DNA from: Ligula intestinalis
Lineage: Eukaryota > Platyhelminthes > Cestoda > Diphyllobothriidea > Diphyllobothriidae
DNA length: 64,000 bases
Assembly: GCA_036362985.1 (NCBI GenBank)
Contig: JAYGXS010000003.1
Coordinates: forward strand, 42,849,135 to 42,913,134
Reading direction: 5' to 3'
Shown here piece by piece: positions 35,983 to 49,094 of this stretch. The notes below the pieces were generated by a model. The model ran no database searches and was not told where the DNA came from. It saw nothing but the letters and a program-made list of their open reading frames with translations. How positions within the stretch are numbered: position 1 is the stretch's first letter; each line of letters opens with the position of its first letter. The position numbers and the translations under genes were made by a program.

Positions 35983-37020
35983 TTACCAATTTCTGTTTTT
36001 AGCTATGTTTCCGTTATGGCAACAACATGAGGTTTCCACTCTGAAAGTAATGCCTTGAGTTCATCGATTTTTCAGGTGAGACTTTGGGCATTTGTATACA
36101 GAAAGCTCAATTAAGACTTAGTCACCACGTTATGCAAGCGTTTGCCTCTAGCGTGAGCTTGCATGCAGGGAGCTCTCGGTGCTGATGGAGATGGACTGTT
36201 GTCCATGCCGACTAGGCTGTAAGTGTTATCGGCTTTCTCCAGAGAAGTGACCTCCAGACATGTATGATCTTCCCGTTCACAATTCGGAGATTGCTCTCAC
36301 CGAGGTTGCATCTCCTGTGCATTTCTACGTTGAGCAATCTCCATTTCTCCTGCTCTGCGGTGGAAAAATCCGGCTGACAAAAAACCGTTAGGTTGGAGTA
36401 TCTGCGTATTGGTATCCTGCTTAACAATAGCTAGGCCTCGACCTCACTCTCCAAGACAACCTTCAACGGTCTTGGTCGGCGTTGTTCATCGTTTGATTCT
36501 GTTATACGGCCCATTCGGAATGCCTTTAGAACTATGACTTTCTCCTCACACTTTAGGAGGTATTTCAGATATTCTTTCAATAATTTCCTGTCTTCTTGTA
36601 TTCTTGACTTCGGGGTATCGGAAGTAGCTACAGTCATGCATTTATGACTGTGCAGTTTCTACGATCCACTCAAAGGCTTTGTTATGTTGCCTTATCCTGG
36701 CAGATTGTTGTACTCTCCTTCCGGCTATCTTACTCTTCTGCTCCACTAGGGCTTGTTAGGACAGATTCACTGTCAGGTTGCCTGATGTCCGTATTAGCAT
36801 TTGAATGTGCTCTTATTGTTTGGATCGTGCTTAAGCTCGGCACACGTTTACTAGCCATGTGGCTTTCTTTGTCTTTTTAGGAGTCCGAGAGCACTTCTTC
36901 TGTGAGTTGACCGTTTTTTCGCCCATGAGAGACTATTGGTTCCATCAAGCACCCTGGCTGTCTGGTCATTTTCCTGCGGAGACGCTTCGCCGAGAAATTT
37001 AGTTGAAGGCTAATGAGAAT
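35983..37020 (-). mobile_element. CR1-like LINE G (ORF1 and start of ORF2)
   Basis: 35983-36660 is nearly identical to 39898-40580, with only about 15 differences by eye. It covers the ORF1 RRM end (LKAFRMGRITESNDEQRRPR, then PLKVVLESEVEA at 36431-36637) and the ORF2 beginning. From 36660 to 37020 the match to 40580-40990 continues but is much weaker. The copy is cut within ORF2 at 35983. Confidence 0.8.
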
Positions 37021-37224
37021 CAACTGTAACGGCTGCGCAATTCCTGGCCCGGTTCAAGTCACTTTATTAAGGGAAGAAGGCTTTTGCCCTTGAGCTCCCT
37101 ATTCACAACCAAAATCGCATAATAGGTCCACCGTAACAATAGTACATAATAAAAATGTACAAATGTAGGCTTAACATCAGCGATAAGTGTGAGCCAGTTG
37201 CAAGGTGCTGCTACTGACCCTTTC

Positions 37225-40040
37225 TCAGCAAATGAGAATCAAGTTTGTCCAAAAAATGTCAACAGTATCTGAGAGGACCACATCTTCCAGGAGTCCGTTC
37301 CACGCTCCAATGACCCTCTGAGAGAAGACGTTTCGTCGAACGTCGATACGGGCCGGTTTTCTCTGTAGTTTAAAAGGATGACCTCGCAGATGGTCAGTCC
37401 GAGCCAATTCGAAGAAATCATCAAAATCTAGGGCGCAGTATCGGCCTCTAACAATACGGTAGGTTTGTATGAGGTCCCCGCGGTTTTGCCTATACTTGAG
37501 AGGGAAAAGATCAAATTCGGTCAGTCTGTATTCATAAGGCAGATGACCAAGATTATTGACCATCTTCGTAGCCCTCGCCTGCACTCGTTCCAGGTGCAGG
37601 GAATCCTTCTTGAACAACGGACGCTAGGCCTGGACAGCATACTCCAAGTGGGACCGAACAAACGCTCCGTAGGTTTTTCTGAAGAGCTCCTTGTCAATGT
37701 TGACGAATCCCCGCCTAATCGCAAACAGCACCTGTGTCATGCGTTTAGCTGCCTTTTCACACTGAGTTGATGGTTTTAGTGAGGAATTTATTAGAACACC
37801 GAGATCCTTTTGTTCGTCCACATTTGAAAGCGGGTGCCCATCGAGGAGGTATTGGAAGGAATCATCCTCCTCATCAGTCCTTCTAGTACGGAGTCTTTAA
37901 ACCACACACTTACTAATGTTGAAGTTTAAGAGCCAACGAGCAGACCAGCAGCTTAGTCGATTGAGACTCTCTTGAAGCGCTTTCCTATCGGCGGCAGACC
38001 TGCTGGCTCTCCAGAGTTTGACGTCGTCGGCAAACATGATAGCGCTGCAACCCTGGTGGTTGACACAGTCGTTGATATAGATAAGGAAGAGTAGTAGCCC
38101 TAAGACAGAGCCTTGGGGGACGCCACTCAGCACAGATGTAGGGTTTGACTTTGAGTCACCAATTCACACAGTTTGCGATCACCCTGTGAGAAAATCTGTG
38201 ATCCATGCCAGCAGGTTTCCTCTTATGCCGATTTCTGACAATTTATACATTAGACGCTTATGTGGGACGCTGTCAAATGCCTTTTTGAAATCCGTATCGA
38301 TTATGTCAACCTTATTATCTTCATCCAGTGTGCGAGTCCACTGCTCAGTGGAGAGTAGAAGGCTGGAAAGGCAAGATTGGTTCTTTCTGAAGCCGTGTTG
38401 GAGCCCTGACAGTAGGTTGTTCTCCTCCAAGAAATTCATAGTCGTCTTCTTAATTATCGTTTCCATCACCTTGCAGAAAATGCAAGTTAGGCTGATGGGC
38501 CGGTGATTGTTGACCTTCTTTCGGCCTCCGCCCTCGTATATCGGGTAAATATTTGCCATTTTTCATTCGGATGGCAGTTTTTTTAGTTCAAATGAAGAAC
38601 GAAAGATATGTGCTAGGGGCTCTGAGAGTTCGCTTGCCAATTCTTTCAAGAACTTGGCTGGTATATTGTCTGGACCGGATGAATTTGCTTCTTTGAGGCT
38701 CTGTAGCTCCCTCACAACTACAGATGTTGGAATAGTAGAGAATGAAGTGCTGGACCGGCGTTTGCAACAGCACTGTTGGCATTACCAAAATGAAGCTCGG
38801 TTTCCCTAGTGAATACCGAGGCAAAGAACGGGCTACAGTACTCGGCTTTCTCGTCATTCTCAACGACTTCTTCGCCATCATCATTCTTAAGTACTGCGAC
38901 TAGATCCTTGTTTTTTAATCTTCTGTTAATATAGCGGAAAAGAATTTTGGGCTTTTCTTCGGCCTGTTGGAGGATTCTTGATTCATAGTTTTTCCTGGCC
39001 TGGCGAATTGATTTTTTTAACTGCATTTTTTTGACGTCGGAATTCCTCGAGGTGTACTGGCGACCCAATTTTCCTGAATAACGTCCATTTCCTATTCTTC
39101 TTCTTCTGTTGCCTGTTAAGGTCTCTCGTCAACCAGGCAGGACGACTAGTCGTGTTGTGTACCTTCACCGGACAAAAGCGCTTAATCAGATCTAATGCAA
39201 CCCTCGTGAGTGATCTTCAATCCTCCTCGGGATCCTTCTTGAGCAGGCAGTCCCAATTAACGGACGATAGTGCATTCTTAATTGAATTGAGATCTGCCTT
39301 CCATATGTTTGGCTGGTCCTCCATTTTCCTCAGCCGTTGAGTATGGAGTGAGTAATCCCACATTAGCGTCGTATTGTCACTCTTACCGAGCGGAGCACTT
39401 GAATGCACTTCATCTATGTAGGATGAATCCTTCGTGAAAATGAGATCCAAACAAGTAGCCCACTGGTTTTCTCCAAATCTGGTTATGCCCTTAACGTTCT
39501 GAACTAGAGATAGGTCAAGCGTGAGATCTACTAATTTGGAACTAAAGGAAGTTGACGCCACCTCCACTGTCAGGTTGTTCCACTCAATTGCAGGGGCGTT
39601 GAAGTCAAAAACGATGAGAACCTCCTGGTGGCTAGAGGCTTCATTCACCAGACCAAGGAGCGAGTCGTCGGCTCCACTTAAAATGTTTGGTGGCCGCTAT
39701 ACGGCCAGGAATTCAAGGTTCTGTGAATTCGCCTTCTTGATCTTCACCCAGACGGACTCATACTCCAGGGCTAGGGTGTGTTCTTTTTCTACAACAGAGA
39801 TTTCAGTTCTGACATACACGACAACCCCACCTCCTTGTCGGTTTTGGCGGTCTTTGCGGAAAAGCTGGTATGCTGGAATCGAAATCTCCGAATCTGCCAT
39901 TTCTGTTTTTAGCTATGTTTCCGTTATGGCAACAACATGAGGTTTCCACTCTGAAAGTAATGCCTTGAGTTCATCGATTTTTCAGGTGAGACTTTGGGCA
40001 TTTGTATACAGAAAGCTCAATTAAGACTTAGTCACCACGT
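37225..40040 (-). pseudogene. LINE H ORF2: AP endonuclease and reverse transcriptase, disrupted
   Basis: The endonuclease shows TNAQSL, a TETWL block in which W is a stop, QGGGVVVYVRTE, YRPPN, DFNAPAIEW and GKSDNTTLMW. The linker RPAWLTRDLNR (39150) is typical of CR1-type LINEs. RT motifs are NHRPISLTCIFCKVMETI, GFRKNQSC, TDFKKAFDSVPHKRL, SGVPQGSVLG, FADD (38023-38034) and LGVLINSSL. The C-terminal domain reads LERVQARATKMVNNL to RRNVFSQRVIGAWNGL. From 38559 to 37225 one frame is kept but contains four or more stops, two of them likely CGA to TGA changes. Frameshifts occur near 39040, 38760 and 38600. The RT copies element RNA at a nicked target in active relatives. Confidence 0.88.
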
Positions 40041-40341
40041 TATGCAAGCGTTTGCCTCTAGCGTGAGCTTGCATGCAGGGATCTCTCGGTGCTGATGGAG
40101 ATGGACTGTTGTCCATGCCGACTAGGCTGTAAGTGTTATCGGCTTTCTCCAGAGAAGTGACCTCCAGACATGTATGATCTTCCCGTTCACAATTCGGAGA
40201 TTGCTCTCACCGAGGTTGCATCTCCTGTGTATTTCTAGTTTGAGCAATCTCCATTTCTCCCGCTCTGCGGTGGAAAAATCCGGCTGACAAAAAAACCGTT
40301 AGGTTGGAGTATCTGCGTATTGGTATCCTGCTTAACAATAG

Positions 40342-41756
40342 CTAGGCCTCGACCTCACTCTCCAAGACAACCTTCAACGGTCTTGGTCGGCGTTGTTCAT
40401 CTTTTGATTCTGTTATACGGCCCATTCGGAATGCCTTTAGAACTATGACTTTCTCCTCACTCTTTAGGAGGTATTTCAGATATTCTTTACATAATTTCCT
40501 GGCTTCTTGTATTCTTGACTTCGGGGTATCGGAAGTACCTTCTGTCATGCCTTTTATGACTATGCAGTTTATACGAGTGGAAGTCACCTTCCGACTGTCG
40601 TCCTCTTATGCTTCTCTAAGGTTTGTTAGGACAGATTCGCTTCGGGTTTCAGCGCTCCTGTTAGTTTTGGCCTGCAAAGGTGTCCTTTTTGTTTGGCTCG
40701 TGCTCAAGCTCGGCCAACTTATATTAGCACGTGGGCTTGGTTGGCTTTTCTTGGAGCCCAAGAGCGCTTCTTCGTTCTCTGGGAAGCCATTGGGTTGACA
40801 GTTTCCCTTGTCCATGGCAGACTACCAACTCCGTCAAGCACCCTGGCTGCCGGATCATTTTTGTGCGTAGACGCTTCGGCGAGGGATTTTCCTTCTCCGT
40901 ACATAAGGTTTCCTCGCTCAAGTTCACGAATCGCCGGTTTTTCCTCACGAGGGAGAAATAGAGAAATTTTTTTAGCTCTCCTATCGCCTCTCTAAGACTA
41001 CTAACCACCTTCTCAAGGTTTGCTAATTTGTTCAAAAGTGTAAAACATGATACGGAGGCTTCATCTTCGTGATTTTTATCCCCTAAACTTTTACGACTTT
41101 AAGTTCGCTTGGCAGGAAGAGATTTCAAAGAATATCTAGATCGAGTTTCTGTAGTTAGTAAAGGAATTTGGAAACTATCGTAGCATCCCGTGATGGCGAA
41201 GAGAGGTAGGCGCTAGATTTCTGCGCGGGGGTCCAGGGTTCGAATCCGGGCGGTGGCGTGCCCTTTTTTGCTTGTTGCGATGATGTCAGGATTTCGAATG
41301 CAGGCACTGGCAAACATTCCTTCCCGTCCTCCAAAGCTGTATCACACAAAGTTTCAATTTTTCCTGTCACCATCTTTTCACAACCCACCGTTAATGAATC
41401 AAATAGTAAAGTGGATTGATTTTTGACTGTTAATAACCGATTTTGATTACTGTCATCCTGTGTCTTCGCGGTGGAGTTGATGAGACGCTCAACTTGGTGT
41501 TCGTAAATTGAATTTACTGAACTCGAGAGACTTTTAGCCCTTGAAGGGGGGGGGGTGATTTCGTTGCATCAAACTTGCGACTTCTGCCCTCAAAATTACG
41601 ACTAGAGGCTTTAAATGAAATTAAATTAGAGTTTACAGTCGACGCCGATGGTGTGGTGGTAACGACTGATACCGACAAACTACAGGTTTTGGGTTCGAGT
41701 CCATCTTGCGCTGCTACTTTTACAAGCTGATCTACAAGTTTATTTTTGTCTCCCAT
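40342..41756 (-). pseudogene. LINE H ORF1 (RNA-binding protein), disrupted
   Basis: The start MGDKNKLVDQLVK is conserved in the copy at 9095. The first 80 codons run to 41514 and are followed by GCEKMVTGKIETLCDTALED (41388), a Lys-rich part, MNKLANLEKVVSSLREAI (41035) with heptad-like spacing, and an RRM-like end at 40587-40342 (NCIVIKGMTEG to RRPRPLKVVLESEVEA). At least four frame changes or stops. Two segments (GLEPKT and GFEPWT) are the antisense of tRNA T-arm-like sequence, described in the findings. Confidence 0.7.
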
Positions 41757-42075
41757 AATAGAATAGACTGAAGATAAACGATATTAAAGCTCTATTCAAT
41801 ATGTATAAAGCGTTCAACTGTATGAAAAAGGTTATTGAAACGTATCATCCATTTTTAGAGGGCTGGAATCCGGGAGGATTGTTGACAGAAGGCAGTGACG
41901 GAGATGATGCTCGTTTTGACTAATGTCCTGTCGTGTCTTCTGAGGCTGGAGTTATTGTGAAAGTGAATCCAATAGCTAATAACAAAAGTCCGCCAGAGGG
42001 CTAGATGAACCGAAATCCCGAAAATAATATTTCCCACGAAGGAAGAGAGATTTAAATTGCAATTTGAAGCGCGCG

Positions 42076-43380
42076 CGATAGCCGGTTCCTGAGGAGATGG
42101 GAGAGAAGTCTTGGGAAAGCAGAGTAGTAGGCAAAATATACTGTGTACAGAAGAGTAAGGAGGACGTTGCCACTCGGTTTGGCATGGCGTTCGGTATGAA
42201 TGTCGTCACAGTGGCCAGCAACGCTGCCCCATGGCGCGGAATCCCGAGTGTCCGCCAGCTGGAAAATTGTCACAACGGCCCTAGAGCGAGGATTAAGTGG
42301 GTCATCTTCAGAGTGCTGATTGGCCAGACCTGTCTCAAGTGCATGTGTGCGCCCCAGGGCAAAGGTAACGCCTCGCATGCAGACATGGGCCATTGATCTG
42401 GGTCGAGCGCAACTGGGCGACCAGAGTTCTCACTTCGAGACCACTTTTGTGGAATCAGGAGTTAGGAGGGCTTCGGGCAACAGCGACCACTACAATTCTA
42501 CCATGTTATGCGTTCATTTCGCAGCGTAGTGCTATTTGCCGCTTTCAGACTTACTTTGAATTACTACATTATCTGGCTCTAGCGTTAAATTACAGAATAT
42601 CTCGTGTCCACTAAGGACCTACATGCTCCAGAATCAACTAAGCACGGAAACTTAGTATTTCCTATCACAGTATCAATAGCTGAGTAATAAGAAATGCAAT
42701 TGGCTTATGAAATGGGAATATGAACACATAACCCGTCAATAAACCTCGCAGTGGACAGATATACTACGAAGTTTGTAAGCATTCATCGTCCTAAATGAAG
42801 GCCCACCTCTAATCCGCCAGTTCCCAGATTTTTTACAACATTACAATGTGTTGGGTTATCTGCAGAAGTATATCATAAGGGCCCAATAGCACTGAAATAT
42901 TTGCCTCCTTGAATTCTTAACGTAACGTCCACATCAATTTGCCTTGTGTGAGATTTTGATGATAAGAACTCGAAAAATTGAATAAAAGCGAACCACCAAT
43001 GAATAGCTAGGACTCGTGAAACCCTAGAAGTTTACGCTTATGGCTTCACTATCGGCCGGGTCCTCATTAGAGGATATTAGCGTGGATAAGTCATGGGAAA
43101 CAGAGCTAGAAATAGCTTTACTTGGTGCGTATTGTTTAACTTTGCCTTATAAAATTCCACTCGATAATTTGCTCCAAATAAAGTTCTCATCATCAAAAAA
43201 TAGCTTGGTGATTTGTTTGCTTGTTCATTTTCTCCAATTCCAGGCCTTACATTATTATTTTGTTGTTCTGTGTAGCGTATCACACAGGCCCTTTATTGGA
43301 GCTTTTGCTGGCGTTTTGAGACGTCTTGGTTACTGCCAACATGAGCGTAAACGCGAGTCTCAGGAAGTATTGAGAAAAAG
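42076..43380. other. unclassified sequence upstream of LINE H
   Basis: 42080-42600 is GC-richer, with overlapping frames on both strands and no recognised domain. 42600-43380 is AT-rich and empty of recognisable features. Confidence 0.45.
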
Positions 43381-43384
43381 CATC

Positions 43385-44050
43385 TGTAATCGCCGGGACA
43401 ATAATTTAATTCGCCTGACCTTTTTAAATCCATCGTGGATTTATCATCAGCGACAATAGTAGAATTGGGCAATTAGTACACAGCAGTCGCATTATTTATA
43501 GTATACAGTCGCCATAGAGAAAACGGGATGGGGACTACGGGTCGAAATCCCCGTCCTGACCCCCGTCCACTCTGGTGACCGGAATTTTAACTCGTATTCT
43601 CTCAACCCAGAAAAGTTTTCGCAGCGGGATGCCCCATTTTCTCATTTTTAAGCATCCAAATTGATTGTTTTGTTAGAGGAAAATGTCATTAATAAAAAGT
43701 AGCTTTCGCAAACATGTTCTGTAAATATGATTCGTAAATCAAAATGCTCCATCCCGCGTCGCCTGTTCTGGCGAGTATACTACTGCATACATAGGACAGT
43801 TAACGGCTTCCCCTGTCGAGTATGTTTGTCTACCATGTTGCTTGCTGTCGTGCGGGCTGTGACCTGCTTAAGTTTAATCACCCGTACTGGACTTGGGCGT
43901 GATGATTGCTCGGCCGTTTGGTCCCCTGATTCTGGCTTTAGGCGTCGCGTTCGCCTGTGCGTTCCTCAATTGGTGAATTACTTTGACCAAACTGAGCCCC
44001 ACCACCGAATATTGGTCCCGGAGATCGTTTTATTTGTTTATAGACTATTA
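43385..44050 (-). mobile_element. PLE family II relic
   Basis: Minus-strand 44045-43880 matches the 3' part of the family II elements (TATTCGGTG, CTCAGTTTGGTCAAAG, then GCAATCATCACGCCCAAGTC). 43450-43385 matches the hammerhead and tail, with an intact CTGATGA (43444-43450), but the GAAAC strand is eroded to a T/A run. Strongly decayed. Confidence 0.65.
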
Positions 44051-44059
44051 AGTATTCAG

Positions 44060-47000
44060 ATTATTTACTGATGACAGCCTTAGCGAAGCGTTTTGCATTA
44101 GCATAGATGCTGTGTACGTACGTATACGTATCATGTTGTTTTGCACTCAACACTTCGCTGAACGCAGGTTTGCAGCCGATTTCTCCATTTTTGCAAGGTT
44201 AAGAAAAATTCTTATATCATTTGCGACTGCTTAGGTTCCGCACTTAAAATAATGCCTATTAACCCTTGCCAAGAATAAAAGAACAATCCCTCATCGCCCC
44301 ACCCCACCGATAGTTCCTTATTATCCAGTGGGAGCAAACGAATAGAATGCCTTTGGTCGCACTATAAATCTAAACATGGATTTAGAATAGGTTAATTGTA
44401 CCATATAGTTAGCTCTTCTAATGTTCTTTATATAAAATTTTAAAGACTGGCTGGCAAATTTAATGGTCATGTTGAATGAGGGTCCCTAGCACATAGACAG
44501 TTTCACGGAATTTCTAAATTTTAATAAAGGCATTGTGCTGTGGCAAGTATCACGATATTTTTTGTCGCTGAGAACTCTTTTGGCTGAGGCTTAACGCTTA
44601 AGCAGACAATCTCTGACAAGCTTATTAGGCGATCTTTTAAAACTCCTCTTCACCCAATCACCCAAGGTGGCCTTGTAGTCATTGTTTGAGAATGGTGCTA
44701 AAATTGTGCAGTAACCGATATGCTTACTAATCCTGGTCCAAATAGGTTTCCAAAGGACAAGTAAACGATCCAAACTATTCAATCTAAGGCGGCCCTTTGC
44801 TATCACAGGCAATAATGCATAAACGCTGTTACATATTAGTACATCAATTGTGCCAACTCCCAACCTTCGTCAATGCAATGTGATATATCCTGTCCGTGCT
44901 AAGTCTATATTGCAAATTCCGGGTCTGAGAAACTTTACCTTTCTAAGGTTAACCGTGTCTTCTTCCATTGCTGCCCATTCGACCTTTCCATTAGACACGC
45001 AGTGACAGTCCTCTTGTGAGAATGGATGAACTGAGTATTACTCATGTGGGCAGTAGTCCGGTGAATTGTCCAAATCAAGGCACTTGCATGTATGATAGGA
45101 TACAGTAGGTGATTTGACGTAAATCCTCCGCCTGAGTGTGCCGAATGCTGTCGGTCACTACATTCACATTAGCCAAGTTTCAAGAAATAGTAAGTGTGAC
45201 TTATCCATAAATCCACGAGATAAGTGTACTATCCAGTTAATAAACTATCTTCATACTACAGTCCTTATTACGTCTCGTAATTCTAAAACTCCACCATTTT
45301 AGTATAGTGAGGAAGTCTGGCGACGGTTGCACGTAAGGGAAGTTGCCCCAGTATCGACCTCGCTCTTCACTTCCTCTCCTATGGTGTGCTAATGGCTATT
45401 CCAGTCAACCCAACTAGAAATGAAACTAGGTGCAATAACTGGCGTTTTTGAGACCTACTCATCCCTCTTAGATTTACGGCTGATGGGAAACTCGTACTTG
45501 TAACGGCATTCAATGTGACTACCACAGCCTGTCGCGTGTGGTAAGTATATATCCTAAAAGGTGATTGCCTTCCATTTCCGTTGGTCGGCTGCAGGCCTTC
45601 GAACGAAATTAAGCTTCTTCGTGCTCCCTTCCCGCAGATCAGAGACCGAAAGGCTCGCTTATGCCTCATTAAGTAACGTTTTCCGCTGGCCATCTCCGCG
45701 CCATCGTAAACTCGGTCATAGTTTATGTGGGGTGACATCCGAAACATCGATAAATTCAAGCCAGTTATATACTTTTTTGCGCTTGGCCCATACATCCATT
45801 CCTTACAGGGGGTTTGGGTTTGCGAGTACTTCGTATAATTGCAGCTGGGTTTTCAGACTGCTCTTCGCTGATATTCAGAGTTTCGGTGAAGTCAAATAGA
45901 CGCTCGTGGGCCTAACTGTTCGCATAATTATTTTCACCTTTGAATTGCCCATTCGGTAAATGCTCAACCCAAGGTACCTAAGACTATCCGTTAATCCAGG
46001 AGTTTCACCGACCTGGTGGAGCTCGCCGACCCTAAAATCCCAAACGATTGCCACTCTTTTGGATAAAATTATCTGAAAGTTTGCTTTGTCTACCATTGAG
46101 TCTCTCTGAGAATAGTACGTTGCATATTCGTCAATAACCTTGCAATCACTGTGTTGTAACACCAGAATGTTCTGCCAGTCTTTTTTGAAAAGCTCAGAGT
46201 AGATTCGGTCATGAATCTACTGTACCGGAGATCAGGTGCAACATAAATGTATTCACTTTCGCGGTTAGTGGGTTCCAAGGCTTCGGCTACGTGATATTAC
46301 TAGTCAACACATCTTCGCCTATTCTGAAGGTTATAGTGAGTCTTTATTGTTCGTGGGTTTGAGCACATAAGTAAGCAGTCGGGGAGATGGGTCTTAGTTG
46401 AGTTTGGCTTCATACCTAGCAGGCAAATGCTGTAACAGTTATTGGACAACGATGTGTCGTCTCTATTTAAGAACATCCGTACGCCAAAACTCCAGTCTGC
46501 GGGCACAGCATTTCCTAGATTCAAAACATAGGGTTATATGTCTAGTCGGCTATTATTGTTAAACAGAATTTGTAGGCTCCTGTCTCAAGACAATCGTCAG
46601 TTGATTCCTCATTTCTCCGTAGCTTTTTTATTTTTCGCTTCATTTATCTCCTTCACGGATGATGGACAGTAATTGCCGACCATCGAGATGTCTTCAGTCT
46701 TAAGGAATCAGAGGTCCGGAGGATGCTCCTTCAACCAAAGGGTCGTGTCTACCAGCTAAATTGTCAAATAATGTTAATTGTCTCGAATCAGTGAGGAGCA
46801 TGGATTAGAGGACTACTTAATCTCAAAAATCCTATCAAGCTTTCTGGAACCACCATTAGCTAGAGTATTTCTTGGAAACTTTTACTCTGAAGTCCCACGA
46901 CGCAAAATCCGAAAGTCAGAATCGTCATGAAGGCAGATAGTCTTAGTACAATCAAACAGTTAAACTAACCAATCGGATATTTTACTCCTGTAATGGCGTA

Positions 47001-47680
47001 TGGTGCTCCCAGGCACCGTCCACAATGTTCTTTGGATAATTTCTTCCGGTTTTAACTGTTTGGCTTAACCCGAAGACGCCACCAATGTGGCCATTTGCAT
47101 AAGTGTTGCAAGGTAAATCACGACAGCCCTATGAGGGACAGTGTGAGTAGGGGATCATTTAAACGTTGATGGTTGTATTTCCTCAAATTGTATTCTGCCG
47201 GCAACACTTAGTGTCGAACCTTTAATACATCTCCTGTCGAACGTGTGGTCGTCGTTTTGGTGATTAATGGAGGAGTGTTCATGTTGTACTTCGTGGTTTA
47301 ATGTGATGTTTGTAAGCGGAGTCAAGGTATGTAGTCAATGATTTTAGAGAAAAGAAAACATGTTTTGGTTTACGAAGCAGCATAAGATTGTTATGCATAC
47401 ACCTGTATTACTTGACCAATCGGAAGAATTGTTAACTGCAGGTCTGAAATGTGTTTTCTATTAGGAAGGATGACTTAGCTGGAGTTGTAATATTAATTTT
47501 CGAGCCGTGTAATTCCAAGATTTTTCAGGCACAGCGAAATGCCGGGTTTGGACTGCGTTTCTTTCCGTTTGCCTCAAACATTTCACTTCGCGTTAGACTC
47601 ACTAATTGCCACAATTGCCTTGTCAGCGTCGGATGCGGGCCTGATAATTGCGTGACAATTATGCCTGCTGGCGCTCAGAA
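44060..47680. other. long stretch with only doubtful minus-strand frames
   Basis: Several minus-strand frames lie in a row (44591-44863, 45379-45795, 45875-46162, 46090-46278, 46300-46524). One contains LTDSLRYLGLSIY, which resembles the post-RT part of non-LTR elements, but no catalytic motif is found. If it is a LINE it is very old. A small palindromic run, GTACGTACGTATACGTA, lies near 44115. Confidence 0.35.
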
Positions 47681-47689
47681 AACTTCTCA

Positions 47690-47993
47690 TTACACCGTAT
47701 GGGAACGCCAAATCGCTGTGGTTGTTGATGGACTGGGGGCCTGAGAGTCATGATTCCAGCAGCTCGCGGCTCACGCGGTTGTCACCTCTTGCGAGGATTT
47801 CGGCCTCGTCAAACTTGAAAATATGACCGGGTCCCGTCGAGTGAGCTGCAACCTGGGAGTTGGCGTCTTTCTTCCTCTGCCGCTGCATGCTCGGCCATTC
47901 GCGTCCGGAGTAATCTCCCGGTTTCTCCGACGTAGTTGCTCTGTCCATAACCCCACAACGATTGGAATCATTTACCGGATCTGGTGAAGCCAC
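47690..47993 (-). pseudogene. PLE family II GIY-YIG fragment
   Basis: Reads KDANSQVAAHSTGPGHIFKF, then DEAEILARGDNRVSRELLES and a SINNHSDLAFPYGVMR-type end. This parallels KDANSEVAALSTRPGHTFKF and ILTRGDNLVSRELLGSW of the 19-kb copy. Only the C-terminal half of the endonuclease survives. Confidence 0.75.
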
Positions 47994-47999
47994 TAATTT

Positions 48000-49094
48000 T
48001 TGTGAGATAGAATGTTACCTGACTGGTGACCAGCCCGTCCTGCCCCAGCTACTCGTACCTAGTTTGTGTACTTGTGACATTCATCATGTCAATGTCATAT
48101 TCGGATTTATTTGCTACTAGCTGCGTGTTAGGACTTGGTCGACGTGGCCGAGCTATGTGTCCTTAAGCCCTCTTAGTCATCCCCTGATGGTCCATGGTCC
48201 TCGTCTCACCCTGTGCCCACATGCTTTGTGTCCCATGTTCTGACCCCTTGACCTCGTTTACTACCTTCCTATTCTTTGACACACTGTAATATTTATTTCA
48301 GTGTCCTTATTCACCATTCCCTACGGTCTTTGTTCCTCGCACCGTGTCCTTGTTCGCTCCCTCGTTCTTTGATTCCTGCCACGTGTGCTTATTTCCTTAG
48401 CAACTGGCAGCAGTCTGCGTCATTCACACGACTGCTTGTCTAAGCACCTCGAATATACGTCCACCCTACTTTTGTTTTATACCTCGCATTTTTCTACCTA
48501 TCGTGCACTGTTAATCTTACTGTTTATTTCTGTAGAACCCCACACCACCACCGCGTTAACCTGACTGTCTTTTGACATAGCTACTGACCTCGGGTGCATC
48601 TTTTTAGGTGACGAAACTAAACCAAACAGTATTAGCAGTACTTATAACACATAGTATATGTGTGGCACGCTTGGACATGAATTCATCTTCATACGTAACT
48701 GTGCTCGAGTTTGTCCTTCTGCCACGTTCACCTATAAAAGGGGTGATAGATGCCGCCAAAGCCTCTTCAAAAAGCCTTCTTGTTCAAGCTACTACTGTGC
48801 CCTCAAAAGTAGTGATCCTCGCCGCTTGGGATGGATTAACTTTTTCGCAAAGGTGCAGATAGAAATTTGCTTTTTAGTGCCGCTCAGCACGTTTTAAGTA
48901 GATAGGTTTTGTCCTGTCTGCTTGTTATATGGATTACTATAGGCCAGTGTTACAGAATCCCAACGTACACATGATTGACACCTGCCAATGGTCCACATGC
49001 TTCTTTATCATTATAATGAATCAGATCGTCAATATTTGACGTCAAGACAGACGCACCTGATTCCTAACAGCTGTTTAATTGCTTTTATGCCTAG
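48000..49094. other. region upstream of TBC1D23 exons; first exon not located
   Basis: 48130-48600 is pyrimidine-rich on the plus strand and could be promoter or 5' UTR, but I see no TATA box or clear initiator. The exon beginning at 49095 is preceded by CTAAC (49063) and a T-rich tract ending TTTTATGCCTAG, a good acceptor, so at least one exon lies upstream. Frames at 48608-48862 and 48658-48897 do not resemble the family N-terminus. Confidence 0.5.

Larger units (their letters stand above)
37100..42075 (-). mobile_element. CR1-like LINE H, near full length, inactive
   Basis: On the minus strand the order is a 5' leader (42075-41757), ORF1 (41756-40342), ORF2 with AP endonuclease (about 40040-39217), linker, reverse transcriptase (38559-37897), C-terminal domain (to 37225) and a 3' UTR to about 37100. 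Length is about 5 kb. Domain content and the RRM-type ORF1 fit the CR1/L2 group. The 5' end is fixed by the second 5' copy at 8779. Multiple stops and frameshifts make it inactive. Confidence 0.88.

Noticed and set aside
44591..46524. Row of minus-strand ORFs as a LINE
   Set aside because: Only one weak string (LRYLGLSIY) fits and no endonuclease or RT catalytic block is found in any frame.
49079..49094. ATG at 49079 as the start of TBC1D23
   Set aside because: It lies in the pyrimidine tract of a good splice acceptor (TTTTATGCCTAG), and the family has 20-30 more residues before this point, so an upstream exon is more likely.
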